The notes beneath the pieces are model-generated. The model searched no databases. It was not told the origin of the DNA and was given only the letters and a program-made list of their open reading frames with translations. From Ardenticatenales bacterium (GTDB lineage Bacteria > Chloroflexota > Anaerolineae > Epilineales > Epilineaceae): a stretch of 64,000 nt of DNA. Position numbers and translations under genes: made by a program. Position 1 is the first letter of the stretch; each line of letters starts with the position of its first letter. Where the stretch lies: the NCBI GenBank assembly GCA_020853525.1, contig JADYYS010000024.1, forward strand, positions 16,727 to 80,726. Direction: 5' to 3'. Below are positions 46,817 through 55,158 of this stretch, piece after piece.

Positions 46817-47485
46817 TCAGCCGGCGATGCCGTTGAGCGCGGCAAGTCCGGGTCCGCGCGTCGGCGCCGGCAGGCCCTCCGGGCCGGGCAGCACCTCGTC
46901 CACGAGGCCGTAGTCCACGGCCTCCTGCGCCAGGAGGAAGCGGTCCCGCTCGAAGTCGCTGGCCACCTGCTCCTGTGTCTGGCCGGTGTGGAAGGAGATG
47001 ATCTGCTGGATCCGGTGGTTCAGCCGCAGCAGCTCGCGCGCCTGGATCTCGACGTCCTGGGCGTAGCCGCGGCTGCCGCCGCCGGCCGGGTGCATGTGGA
47101 TCGTGGCGTTCGGCAGTGCAACGCGCTTGCCCTTGGCTCCGGCGGCCAGGAGCACCGTGGCCATCGAGGCCGTCGTGCCGATCGCGTACGTGCGGACGTC
47201 GGCGCGGATGAGCTGCATCGTGTCGTAGATCGCCAGGCCGGCGTACACGATGCCGCCCGGTGAGTTGATGTAGAAGTGGATGTCCTTGTTCGGATCCTCG
47301 CGGTCGAGGAAGAGCAGCTGGGCCACGATGACGTTGGCCACCTGGTCGTCGATGGGGGTGCCGAGGAAGATGATCCGCTGGCTGAGCAGCAGACTGTAGA
47401 TGTCGAAGGCGCGCTCGCCGCGGCCGGTCTGCTCGATGACCATCGGGATCATCGCCTGCGCGCGATCGGATTCGGGGTGGCTCAC
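46817..47485 (-). CDS. clpP: ATP-dependent Clp protease proteolytic subunit
   Basis: A 222-residue serine peptidase forming the tetradecameric chamber used by ClpX. The triad is Ser107 (TTASMAT), His132 (IHMHPAGGG) and Asp181 (FERDRFL). The usual GQAASMGA and MIHQP are slightly altered ([13 protein letters not shown]), but the catalytic residues are kept. The GTG start follows AGAGGAG. A short Pro/Gly-rich tail is extra. It lies between tig and clpX in the classic tig-clpP-clpX order. Confidence 0.96.
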   Translation of the reverse strand: MSHPESDRAQAMIPMVIEQTGRGERAFDIYSLLLSQRIIFLGTPIDDQVANVIVAQLLFLDREDPNKDIHFYINSPGGIVYAGLAIYDTMQLIRADVRTYAIGTTASMATVLLAAGAKGKRVALPNATIHMHPAGGGSRGYAQDVEIQARELLRLNHRIQQIISFHTGQTQEQVASDFERDRFLLAQEAVDYGLVDEVLPGPEGLPAPTRGPGLAALNGIAG

Positions 47486-47582
47486 GGAGGACTCCTCTCG
47501 AGTCGAAACGAATGTGGAGGGGGGTGTGGGGATGGGCCAGGGCGGCTTGGATGGCGGTGTCGGGTCGGGGGCGATGGGGCGG

Positions 47583-48962
47583 TCAGGCGGACTCGGCGGT
47601 CGTGGCGGCGTCGTCCGGTGTCGCGGCCCCGTCCGCGTGCCCGCTCGTGATCGCCATCAGGCGGGCGATGGCGCGGCTGGACAGGATGCGGGCGCCGAAC
47701 GAGCTGCGCATCTCGTGGACGGAGGGCATCGGACCGCGGCGCGATCGGTCGCCCTTGGTGCTCGGGCCGCCCCGGCCGTCCTTCTTGCTGCCGCCGACGA
47801 GGCGGCTGAAGAACTTCACCTCGTCGTCGATCTCGTTGGATCGGACGCGGATCCCCTCGGCGGCACAGAACTCGGTCAGGACGAGCTGGCGCCGGATGCG
47901 CTTGTCGGCTTCGCCCTCGATCTGGGCGTACAGCGCCTCGGCGCCCTCAGGCTGGAGCCCGAGCCATTGTTCGAACGCCAACCCTTGCTCCTCGACCTTG
48001 GCCTTGAGGTCGTGGACGTAGCGGGCGATCTCGGCGTTCAGCAACTGCGGCGGGAAGTCGACACTCGCCGCGGCGATGAGGGCGTCGAGCGCGGACTCGA
48101 TGTGCTGATCCTGGAGCGCCATCCGCGCGCGCTCCTCCATCTGCGCCCGCACCCGTGCCCGCAGCCCCTCGACGCTGTCGACGTCGGCCAGCGTCGCCGC
48201 CAGCGTGTCGTCCAACTCGGGCAGCTGCAGCTCGGCGACGCGCGCGACGGTGCCGCTGAACGCGACGGGCTTTTCCTGCAGTTCGGCGGCCGGCCAGAAC
48301 GCGGGGTAGGTGATGGTGAAGTCGAGCGCCTGGCCCGCAAGCGAGCCGATCAACGCGTCGATCACGGCCGGCGGCAGCCGCGTGGCGTCGAACCGATCGG
48401 GGTCGAGGGCAAGCGTCAGTGCCTCGTCCTCGAAGACGACGGCATCCGCGTGACGGCCGACCAGGCTGAGCGTGACGATGTCGCCGGCCGCGGCCGCGCG
48501 CTCGACGTCCGTCAGTACCGCCATCTCGCGCCGCCAGCCCTGGAGCACCGCGTCGACCTCGTCGTCGCCAACTTCCGGCAGGTTGGGGGCGGGGACGCGC
48601 AGCGCGCGGTAGTCGCCCAGCGTGACGGTGGGTTGGAGCGGGACGGTCACCTCGATCGTGAGCGGGTCCCGGCCGACGACGTTGGCATCGACCGACACGC
48701 CGGTGTACGCCTCGCCGGGCTCGACGGCTTGCCGGGCGCCGCGCTGCGCGAGCTTCTCCACCGCTTCGCTCTCCAGCGCCTCGGCGCCGAGCAGCACCTC
48801 GAGCCGATCGAGCGGCGCCGTGCCGGGGCGATAGCCGGGCACGCGCGCCCGCTTGCCGAGTTCCTTGGCCACGTCCTGCTTGGCGCGCGCCACGTCGTCG
48901 TCCGTGACGACGATCGTGATCTTGCGCTGGCGCTGGCCAAGCTCTTCGCTGCTGACGTGCAA
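47583..48962 (-). CDS. tig: Trigger factor
   Basis: A 459-residue ribosome-associated chaperone. The N-terminal ribosome-binding domain contains PGYRPGTAP where most members have GFRxGKxP, so the contact Lys is replaced by Thr. A PPIase-like domain ([16 protein letters not shown] ... FTITYP) and the helical C-terminal domain follow. The last ~80 residues (from [10 protein letters not shown]) are a charged, low-complexity extension. The start is a TTG at 48962, selected because AGGAG sits six bases upstream and no better start exists. The neighbouring clpP and clpX support the call. Confidence 0.9.
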   Translation of the reverse strand: MHVSSEELGQRQRKITIVVTDDDVARAKQDVAKELGKRARVPGYRPGTAPLDRLEVLLGAEALESEAVEKLAQRGARQAVEPGEAYTGVSVDANVVGRDPLTIEVTVPLQPTVTLGDYRALRVPAPNLPEVGDDEVDAVLQGWRREMAVLTDVERAAAAGDIVTLSLVGRHADAVVFEDEALTLALDPDRFDATRLPPAVIDALIGSLAGQALDFTITYPAFWPAAELQEKPVAFSGTVARVAELQLPELDDTLAATLADVDSVEGLRARVRAQMEERARMALQDQHIESALDALIAAASVDFPPQLLNAEIARYVHDLKAKVEEQGLAFEQWLGLQPEGAEALYAQIEGEADKRIRRQLVLTEFCAAEGIRVRSNEIDDEVKFFSRLVGGSKKDGRGGPSTKGDRSRRGPMPSVHEMRSSFGARILSSRAIARLMAITSGHADGAATPDDAATTAESA

Positions 48963-49057
48963 CCCGGACTCCTGTCTCGCGGCTCTTCACGGGGATCAAG
49001 CGGATCGTCGGGATCAATCGGACCATCGGGGCCAAGAGGGGCGCGGTTCCGCACGGA

Positions 49058-49139
49058 TGGGGAAGGGGAGACTCGAACTCCCACGGGTCGCCCCACATGC
49101 TCCTAAGGCATGCGCGTCTGCCAATTCCGCCACTCCCCC
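49058..49139 (-). tRNA. tRNA-Leu(UAG)
   Basis: An 82-base minus-strand tRNA. The 7-bp acceptor stem is GGGGGAG with CTTCCCC (one G-U), followed by a D-arm GCGGAATTGGCAGACGC, the anticodon stem CATGC/GCATG with loop CTTAGGA (anticodon TAG), a long class II variable arm, and the T-arm GGGAG TTCGAGT CTCCC. The discriminator is A, as expected for Leu. CCA is not encoded. Confidence 0.95.
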
Positions 49140-49217
49140 GCGCCGCGGTGGATTATAGCGGTCGGTGCAGGGCGGGGATAGCTGATTCCGCGCCGGCCGA
49201 ACCGTTCTAGCACGACA

Positions 49218-49505
49218 TTAACGGCCGCGCACGGTCCAGTATTCTTCGGGCGGCCAGGCATGGTTCGAGCACGCGGCGCGCAGGTAGTCCTGGCGGTAGC
49301 GGCGGATCTCGTCCTGAATGCCCTCACCGTCCAGCAACGCCATGTCGGCGATCGCCCGGATCGGCAGCCCGCAGACCGGGCAGATGATCACCTCGTCCAG
49401 GCTGCGCCGCCAGGCCGGGTTGCGCTCCTGCCATGCGCGGACGGCCGGAGGGACGCCGGTGCTCTCCTGGTAGAAAACGATGGCGACGGTGTCGCTGCGG
49501 GTCAT
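49218..49505 (-). CDS. Small protein with a CxxC motif, unknown
   Basis: A 95-residue protein coupled by ATGA overlap to the lipoprotein gene upstream. It has a single CPVCGLP motif in the middle (ICPVCGLPIRAIADMALLDG) and a Cys near the end (AACSNHAWPPEEYW); the motif could bind metal or be redox-active. No membrane segment or family is recognised. Confidence 0.6.
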   Translation of the reverse strand: MTRSDTVAIVFYQESTGVPPAVRAWQERNPAWRRSLDEVIICPVCGLPIRAIADMALLDGEGIQDEIRRYRQDYLRAACSNHAWPPEEYWTVRGR

Positions 49506-50080
49506 GGCGATGGAGTCGCCGTCGCCGACGCGATCGAGGCCCCCTTCGGCGCCTCGACGATGATCGTCCACTCCGCCTCGTCGGTCGAGCCCGAAAGGAG
49601 CAGCGTCGCCGTGCGCTTCAGTCCCTTGTCGGCAAAGCGATCGGAGCGATCGACGGTGTGCAGGAAGACGAACGAGCCGTCCTCCTCGCTGTCCAGGCCC
49701 CAGCCGAACGCCGTCATCTGCTCCTTGTACCACGTGACGAGCGCGTCCTCGTCGAAGTCGTCCATCGCGTACTCGGCCGCCGCGTCGAGGTCCGCCGTCG
49801 CCGGCTCGTACGCCACGCGCGTCGCGGCCACCGGCACCGGGATGTCCGCCAGGTCGGCGTCCTGCACGGGATGCCACGGATCGGCCGCCGGGTCGGCGGT
49901 CGGCGTCACGGTCGGCTCGAGCCGGGCGACGACGGTCGGCGTGACGGGCTGGCCGGCGATCGCGACGGCCGTGGACTCCGCCGGCGTCTCGGCCGGCGTG
50001 CCGCCGCAGCCGACGAGGGCGAGGGCAGCGGCGGCGAGTGCGGTGGTGGCGGTCAGCAGCGGGATCTGGCGGCGCGACAT
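49502..50080 (-). CDS. Putative lipoprotein
   Basis: A 192-residue exported lipoprotein. A short signal with lipobox LALVGC puts the lipidated Cys at about residue 25, followed by a Thr/Pro-rich spacer (VTPTVVARLEPTVTPTADP). The globular part (EYAMDDFDEDALVTWYKEQM, WTIIVEAPKG) resembles small domains with one helix packed on a beta sheet, often found in Chloroflexota lipoproteins. Function unknown. It is divergent from the glycosylase gene. Confidence 0.7.
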   Translation of the reverse strand: MSRRQIPLLTATTALAAAALALVGCGGTPAETPAESTAVAIAGQPVTPTVVARLEPTVTPTADPAADPWHPVQDADLADIPVPVAATRVAYEPATADLDAAAEYAMDDFDEDALVTWYKEQMTAFGWGLDSEEDGSFVFLHTVDRSDRFADKGLKRTATLLLSGSTDEAEWTIIVEAPKGASIASATATPSP

Positions 50081-50159
50081 GGCGGTTCCTCACAGGCAGG
50101 GGACGGTCGTCGATCTCGGGGAAGCCCGGCGCTGACGGTCGGTCCGGCGGGCGAGGGCC

Positions 50160-50197
50160 GATGATACAACAGGGTCGGCGCCATCGCCCGTATCATC
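50160..50197. promoter_or_regulatory. Symmetric divergent promoter/operator
   Basis: GATGATAC (50160-50167) and GTATCATC (50190-50197) form an exact 8-bp inverted repeat. Each arm contains TATCAT in -10 orientation for the gene it faces (glycosylase on plus, lipoprotein on minus). No convincing -35 boxes are seen, so it could instead be an operator. Confidence 0.45.
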
Positions 50198-50202
50198 TGC
50201 GC

Positions 50203-50922
50203 ATGACGCCCGCGCCGACCGCCGCCCCGCCCGTGCCGACGCCCATCGAACGCGCCTTCTTTGCCCGCGATGCCGAGACCGTCGCCCGTGCGCTCGTCGG
50301 CGTCACGCTGGCGGTGGCCGGGACGGGCGGCGTGCAGCGCGTCCGCATCGTCGAGACCGAAGCGTACGTCGGGGCGCACGACTTGGCGTGTCATGCGGCG
50401 CGCGGTCGGACGGCGCGCACGGCGGTCCTGTTCGGCCCGGCGGGTCATGCCTACGTCTACCTGATCTACGGCCTGCACCACCTGTTGAACGTTGTCACCG
50501 GTCCGGCGGGCGATGCGCAGGCGGTGCTGTTGCGCGCGGCCGAGGTCGTCCGTCCCGACCGGGCCCTCGACATCGCCGCGTGCCGCGGCCCCGGCCTGCT
50601 CGCCCGGCACCTCGGCGTCACCCTTGCCGACGACGGCCGCAACGTCTGCCCGACCGACGCGCCCGCCGGCGCCCGCCTGTGGTTCGAGGACGGTACGCCG
50701 CCTGCGCACCTGGCCGCCTCGGCGCGCATCGGGGTGGACTACGCCGGCCCATGGGCGGCCGCTCCGCTGCGCTTCTTCGACCCCGACAGCCGTGCCGTCA
50801 GCCGGGCGCGCCCGCCCCGCCCGGCTGCCCGGGCGAGCGCCGAACGCGGATCCCGGCAAGGCGTCGCCGGCCGCCCGTCCGATCGCCGCGGCGGCGATAA
50901 CGAGCCTCCAACACACCGCTAG
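50203..50922 (+). CDS. 3-methyladenine DNA glycosylase (AAG/Mpg family)
   Basis: A 239-residue base-excision repair enzyme removing alkylated purines. The family core is present: IVETEAYVGAHDLACHA contains the catalytic Glu, then FGPAGHAYVYLIYGLHHLLN and LLRAAEV, and a GPGLLARHLGV block near residue 130. The C-terminal ~40 residues after FFDPDSRAVS are an Arg/Pro-rich extension absent from most members. The start at 50203 follows a TATCAT hexamer by only a few bases, implying a very short leader. Confidence 0.93.
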   Translation: MTPAPTAAPPVPTPIERAFFARDAETVARALVGVTLAVAGTGGVQRVRIVETEAYVGAHDLACHAARGRTARTAVLFGPAGHAYVYLIYGLHHLLNVVTGPAGDAQAVLLRAAEVVRPDRALDIAACRGPGLLARHLGVTLADDGRNVCPTDAPAGARLWFEDGTPPAHLAASARIGVDYAGPWAAAPLRFFDPDSRAVSRARPPRPAARASAERGSRQGVAGRPSDRRGGDNEPPTHR

Positions 50923-51022
50923 CGCCTCTCTAACGGGCGCGTCCTACGCTTCGGCCCACACACACGCGATGCGTCCGGCGCCGAGCCGCCGGGCGCGCCG
51001 ATCGAACGAGGAGAACGGAACA

Positions 51023-51490
51023 ATGTCGACGAAGATCGTGCGCCGCAATTGGAGCCCCGTGACCGACCTTGCCCCCGATGTACTCTCGCTGCGCCAGGCG
51101 ATGGACCGGCTCGTTGCGGACAGCGTTGTCCGGTGGCCGGCCGGCGCGCCCGCCCGCGCCAGCGGCCCCCTCGCGCCGGCCGTCGATGCCTGGGAGGAGG
51201 GCGACACCGTGATCGTCGAGCTGGCGATGCCCGGAGTGGCGCCCGACGCGTTCGACGTGACGATCGAGCGCGACACCCTCGTCGTGTCCGGCGAGGTGCC
51301 GGCGCAGGCCGCGGACCGGACGTGGCTGATCAAGGAGCGCCCCCACGGCCGCTTCGAGCGCCGCTTCGACCTGAGCGTGCCGCTCGACGTCGAGCGCATC
51401 ACGGCCAACTATGCGGACGGCATCCTCCGCCTCGAGCTGCCGAAGGCCGAGTCGGTGAAGGCGCGCAAGATCGAGGTTGCACGGAACTGA
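51023..51490 (+). CDS. Hsp20/alpha-crystallin small heat shock protein
   Basis: A 155-residue ATP-independent holdase. The N-terminal ~50 residues are variable. The alpha-crystallin domain starts at PAVDAWEEGDTVIVELAMPG, continues through DTLVVSGEV, KERPHGRFERRFDLSVPLDV and ITANYADGILRLELPKA, and ends with a short tail KIEVARN. GAGGAGAA lies eight bases before the ATG. It converges on the response regulator gene with only eight bases between the stops. Confidence 0.94.
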   Translation: MSTKIVRRNWSPVTDLAPDVLSLRQAMDRLVADSVVRWPAGAPARASGPLAPAVDAWEEGDTVIVELAMPGVAPDAFDVTIERDTLVVSGEVPAQAADRTWLIKERPHGRFERRFDLSVPLDVERITANYADGILRLELPKAESVKARKIEVARN

Positions 51491-51498
51491 ACCCGGAA

Positions 51499-52236
51499 TC
51501 ACCCCATTCCCGCCGGCACGTCCTTCTTCCCCCCGAAATCGACGAACCGGTAGCCCATCCCGCGCTCGGTCACGATGTAGCGCGGACGGGACGGATCGGG
51601 CTCGATCTTCTGGCGCAGGTAGGTGATGTAGAGCCGGACATAGTTGTCCTGGTCGATGTACTCCGGCCCCCAGACGTTCGTCAGGATGACCTCGTGCGTC
51701 TGGAGCCAGCCGGCGTGCTTCACCAGGTGGTAGAGCAGGCGCCACTCCGTCGGCCGGAGCTTCACCCGCTCGCCCTTGACGATGACCTCGCGGTGGGCGA
51801 AGTCCAGCTGGAGGTCGTCGTCGACGACGACGATCCGGTTGTCGCGCGGCGTCTGGACCCGGCGCAGGACGGCACGGGCGCGGCTGACGAGCTCGCTGGG
51901 CGAGAACGGCTTGGCCACGTAGTCGTCCGCGCCGAGGTCGAGGCCGCGGATGCGGTCCGTCTCGTCGGCTTGCACCGTCAGCATGATCACCGGGACGTCG
52001 GAGAAGGTGCGCAGCTCGCGCAGCGTTTCGAAGCCGTCCATGCCGGGCATGTTCACGTCGAGGACGACGAGGTCCGGGAGCGTTTCGCGCACCTTCTGCA
52101 CGCACGTCGCTCCGTCGTGCGCCTCATCGACCCGAGCGCCCTGCATCGCGAAGTTCACGCGGACGAACTGGATGATCCGCTGCTCGTCGTCGCAGACGAG
52201 GACGAGCCGGTCCTTCAGCAATGCGGCGTCCGTCAT
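51499..52236 (-). CDS. OmpR/PhoB-family response regulator
   Basis: A 245-residue two-component regulator. The receiver domain (1-125) has Asp16/Asp17 for metal, the phosphorylated Asp60 ([12 protein letters not shown]), and the Thr and Lys of VIMLTVQ and VAKPFS. The winged-helix DNA-binding domain (about 135-235) includes [35 protein letters not shown] and TERGMGYRF, in the KdpE/PhoB style. The start overlaps the stop of the kinase gene (ATGA), so they form one operon. Target genes are unknown. Confidence 0.93.
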   Translation of the reverse strand: MTDAALLKDRLVLVCDDEQRIIQFVRVNFAMQGARVDEAHDGATCVQKVRETLPDLVVLDVNMPGMDGFETLRELRTFSDVPVIMLTVQADETDRIRGLDLGADDYVAKPFSPSELVSRARAVLRRVQTPRDNRIVVVDDDLQLDFAHREVIVKGERVKLRPTEWRLLYHLVKHAGWLQTHEVILTNVWGPEYIDQDNYVRLYITYLRQKIEPDPSRPRYIVTERGMGYRFVDFGGKKDVPAGMG

Positions 52237-54152
52237 GTGCTCCCCCTCTGTCGTCCGTCGTCGCTCTCCGGCGGTTGGCCGCCGCCGGCGCTGCCGGCGC
52301 CGCCGTCACCGCTCACGATTCCGCCGCGCTCCGCCGCCGCCCGCGGCAGCCGCACCGTGAACGTGCTCCCCTCGCCCGGCGTGCTCCGGACGTCGATCCG
52401 ACCGCCGTGCGCGCCGACGATCGCCCGGCACATGTAGAGACCGAGGCCGGTGCCGTCGGCTCCGCCGTCCGTGTGGGCGCGGAAGAACCGGCCGAAGAGC
52501 TGCGCCTGGTCGGCGGGGTCGATGCCGATCCCCCGGTCGATCACTTGGACGATCACCTCGCCGGCCCGGCCGTCGTCGTCCGCGCCGTCGCCGCCCAGAA
52601 CGACGGCGATCGGCGTGCCGGGCGCCGAGTACTTCACGGCGTTGGACAGGAGGTTGTCGAAGACCTCCCGCAGCCGCACGGGGTCGGCGACGATCGGTCC
52701 GACGTCGGCCAGCTCGGTCTGCCAGCGGCGATCGGGGTGGACGCGCCGGAACGACTCGACGGAGCGGGCGAGCATGGCGCGCAGGTCGACGGTGTGGCGG
52801 TCGAGCGGCAGCGCGCCCGCGCGGAGGCGGGCGGCCAGCAGGAGCTGGTCGACCATGTGCGTCAGGTGCGTCGTCTCGTCGAGGATCACGTCGACGGCCT
52901 GCGCACGGAAGGCATCATCGCCCGCCATCTGCGGCTGCTGGAGCGTCTCGGCGAAGCCACGGATGAGGGCGAGCGGCGTTTTCAGCTCGTGCGACAAGCC
53001 GGCCAGGAAGGTGTTCTTGGCGGCCTCGGCCTCGCGGAGCGCGGAGACGTCGACGACGTTCACGACATAGCCGCCGGCCGCCGCAGGCGCCGATCCTGCC
53101 GGTGACGCGGACGTCGAGGCCCCGCCGTTCGGGGCGTCGACCTCGCCGACGGCAAGGGCTACCGGGGCCATCGGCGTGATCTCGATCTGCAGCCACGGCT
53201 GGCGCGGACCGCCCGGCAGGCGTCCGGCGATCGGCCCGCCGCCTTCCGCGGCGCCGGCCGGTTCGAGGGCGACCCGCCGCCCGTCCTCGGCCTCCAGCGG
53301 CAGCGCGTCGCCCAGCGCCCGGCCGGCGAGGTCTTCGCGCCGCACGCCGAGCAGCCGCTCCGCCGCCGGGTTCGCGCCGACGATCCGGCCCGCGCCGTCC
53401 AGCAGCAGGATGCCGGTCGGGCTGCCGTCGACGACCTCGGCCAGCTGGTGTTCGCGCGCCGCCAGTCGGGCGTGGAGCATCGCGTTCTCGATCGCGATCG
53501 CGGCCTGGTCGGCGAAGGCGCGCAGCACCTCGTCGTCCGCCGACGCGAAGACCGCCGCGCCCTGGCTGCGGAAGACGACGATCTGCCCGATCTCGCGGGC
53601 GCGCCGCCGCAGCGGCAGCGTGACGACGTCGAGATCCTCGTCGTCGCCCGGCAGCGTGCGGACGGCGACGAGCGGGCCGGCGGGCGGCGGGAGCGCGGGC
53701 AGCGAGAAGTTGGCGGGCGGCAAAGCGAGGGCGGTCATGCGCTCGCTCGTCAAGCTGTCGACCGCCGCGGCGGGTTCGGCGCCGGCTGCCGTGACGCTTG
53801 ACCCGCCGCGGACGGACGCGCTGCCGGCCGCCGGCGCGGACCACGCCGGGTCGAAGCTGCTGTGCAGGTGCTCGACGAGCTTTTCTTCGAGGTGATAGCT
53901 CGCCACGATCCGGAGCCCGTCGTCGCCGTGCGCGCCGCGCCCGACCTCCGGTCCGCCTGCGCCCGCCGAGCCGACGCTGCCGCCGCCGTCGCCCCGGATC
54001 GCGATCGCACCCGCCGTGCCGCCGGTCATCGTGACGGCGGTCTTGAGGACGAGCGCCATGACGTCGCGCGGCTCGAGCGCCTCGGTCATGGCGCGGGCGA
54101 TGCCGAGGAGGTAGTCGCGCTGGCGGAGGGCGGGGGTCGGGGGAGGGGACAT
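52233..54152 (-). CDS. Soluble sensor histidine kinase (GAF-PAS-HisKA-HATPase)
   Basis: A 639-residue kinase lacking membrane helices. A GAF domain (about 15-200, interrupted by Gly/Ala-rich loops) and a PAS domain (about 215-340: [27 protein letters not shown]) precede the HisKA helix with the phospho-accepting His at about 387 ([14 protein letters not shown]). The HATPase domain has the N box ([12 protein letters not shown]), the G1 box DRGIGIDP and the G2 box [12 protein letters not shown]. The signal is therefore probably cytoplasmic. The start at 54152 is the ATG giving a normal N-terminus. Confidence 0.92.
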   Translation of the reverse strand: MSPPPTPALRQRDYLLGIARAMTEALEPRDVMALVLKTAVTMTGGTAGAIAIRGDGGGSVGSAGAGGPEVGRGAHGDDGLRIVASYHLEEKLVEHLHSSFDPAWSAPAAGSASVRGGSSVTAAGAEPAAAVDSLTSERMTALALPPANFSLPALPPPAGPLVAVRTLPGDDEDLDVVTLPLRRRAREIGQIVVFRSQGAAVFASADDEVLRAFADQAAIAIENAMLHARLAAREHQLAEVVDGSPTGILLLDGAGRIVGANPAAERLLGVRREDLAGRALGDALPLEAEDGRRVALEPAGAAEGGGPIAGRLPGGPRQPWLQIEITPMAPVALAVGEVDAPNGGASTSASPAGSAPAAAGGYVVNVVDVSALREAEAAKNTFLAGLSHELKTPLALIRGFAETLQQPQMAGDDAFRAQAVDVILDETTHLTHMVDQLLLAARLRAGALPLDRHTVDLRAMLARSVESFRRVHPDRRWQTELADVGPIVADPVRLREVFDNLLSNAVKYSAPGTPIAVVLGGDGADDDGRAGEVIVQVIDRGIGIDPADQAQLFGRFFRAHTDGGADGTGLGLYMCRAIVGAHGGRIDVRSTPGEGSTFTVRLPRAAAERGGIVSGDGGAGSAGGGQPPESDDGRQRGST

Positions 54153-54239
54153 CGGGGACCATTCTAGACCCTTGTGCGGTTCGATGACGGGCTGTCGGCC
54201 GATGCGGCCGCCGAAGGGGCGGCGGTGCAAGATCGCGCG

Positions 54240-54638
54240 TCAGCCGATCTCCGGCCCAAGCCACTCGACCCGAACATCGTCCGTCGGGTAGTCCTTCACG
54301 TTGGCGGTGAGCACGACTGCGGACTGGTGCTTGGCGACGGCCGCGATCATCGCATCCGGCGCGCCGATCGTCCGCCCCAGGCTGCGATGCCGTCGGCGGT
54401 ATCGGGCGGCGGTCAGCGCGACGGCCTGCGTGATGGGCCAGCACGGGAGCTGGTCGAGGAACGTGTCCATTCGCGGGTCCGTGCCGACGTCGATTCCGGT
54501 GTAGAACTCCGTCAGGCTGATGCTGGCGATACCGACGCGTTCGCCGTCGATGATCAGCTTGAGGACGCGTTGGACGACGGCCCGCTGTCCCTTCGAGAAG
54601 TCGATCAGGACCGTGGTATCCAGCAGATAGCCGCTCAC
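54240..54638 (-). CDS. PIN-domain toxin (VapC-like ribonuclease)
   Basis: A 132-residue PIN-fold nuclease with the acidic cluster Asp7 and Asp13 (LLDTTVLIDF), Glu44 (LTEFYTG), Asp95 (GAPDAMIAA) and Asp116 (VKDYP). VapC toxins cleave tRNA or rRNA when released from their antitoxin. The GTG start overlaps the stop of the upstream gene (GTGA), as usual in toxin-antitoxin operons. The catalytic residues are intact, so it should be active. Confidence 0.9.
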   Translation of the reverse strand: MSGYLLDTTVLIDFSKGQRAVVQRVLKLIIDGERVGIASISLTEFYTGIDVGTDPRMDTFLDQLPCWPITQAVALTAARYRRRHRSLGRTIGAPDAMIAAVAKHQSAVVLTANVKDYPTDDVRVEWLGPEIG

Positions 54639-54976
54639 GGTTCGGCCGGGCCTTCCGGGGCGTCGTCCGCGGCATCCGGCTCGGCGCCGTCCCACGCGTC
54701 GCCCCAAAGGCGCCGATCCCGATCGCCAACACCTGCCGACCGCTGTTCCCTGACCCATGCATGTGCCTGCTCAGGCGTCGCCCACTCCGGCACGTCGGTT
54801 TCCGCGAGGCTGCCCGCAGCCGCCTCGACCGCGGCCACCAGGCGTAAGCGCTTGACCTCCTTGGCCGCCAACCGCGCGAAGAACTGGCTCCGCTTGCGGC
54901 GCCCGACCAGCTCGTCGATGTCCTTCACGAGCCGCGCCGGCAACACGATATGCGTTCGAACATCTCCATCGCCCAT
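54635..54976 (-). CDS. Antitoxin partner of the PIN toxin
   Basis: A 113-residue protein whose N-terminus (VRTHIVLPARLVKDIDELVG) looks like a ribbon-helix-helix DNA-binding domain. A middle helix and an acidic tail (DAWDGAEPDAADDAPEG) could wrap and block the toxin. The ATG at 54976 has AGAGGTG upstream. Order and overlap with the PIN gene identify it as the antitoxin; the exact family (VapB-like) is uncertain. Confidence 0.8.
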   Translation of the reverse strand: MGDGDVRTHIVLPARLVKDIDELVGRRKRSQFFARLAAKEVKRLRLVAAVEAAAGSLAETDVPEWATPEQAHAWVREQRSAGVGDRDRRLWGDAWDGAEPDAADDAPEGPAEP

Positions 54977-55158
54977 CCCACACCTCTGGCCATGGATCGG
55001 CATCTGGAATGGGCTGAAGATAGCACACAGGCGCGACCACAAGCGTGCGTCGACCTGCAGTCAACGGGTGCGCTGGCCCCATCTGTCCACACGCGATATC
55101 GTTCGCGACCGCGATCGTCGACCGGGGAACGTCGCGTAAGCTGAGCGGAGGCACTTGG

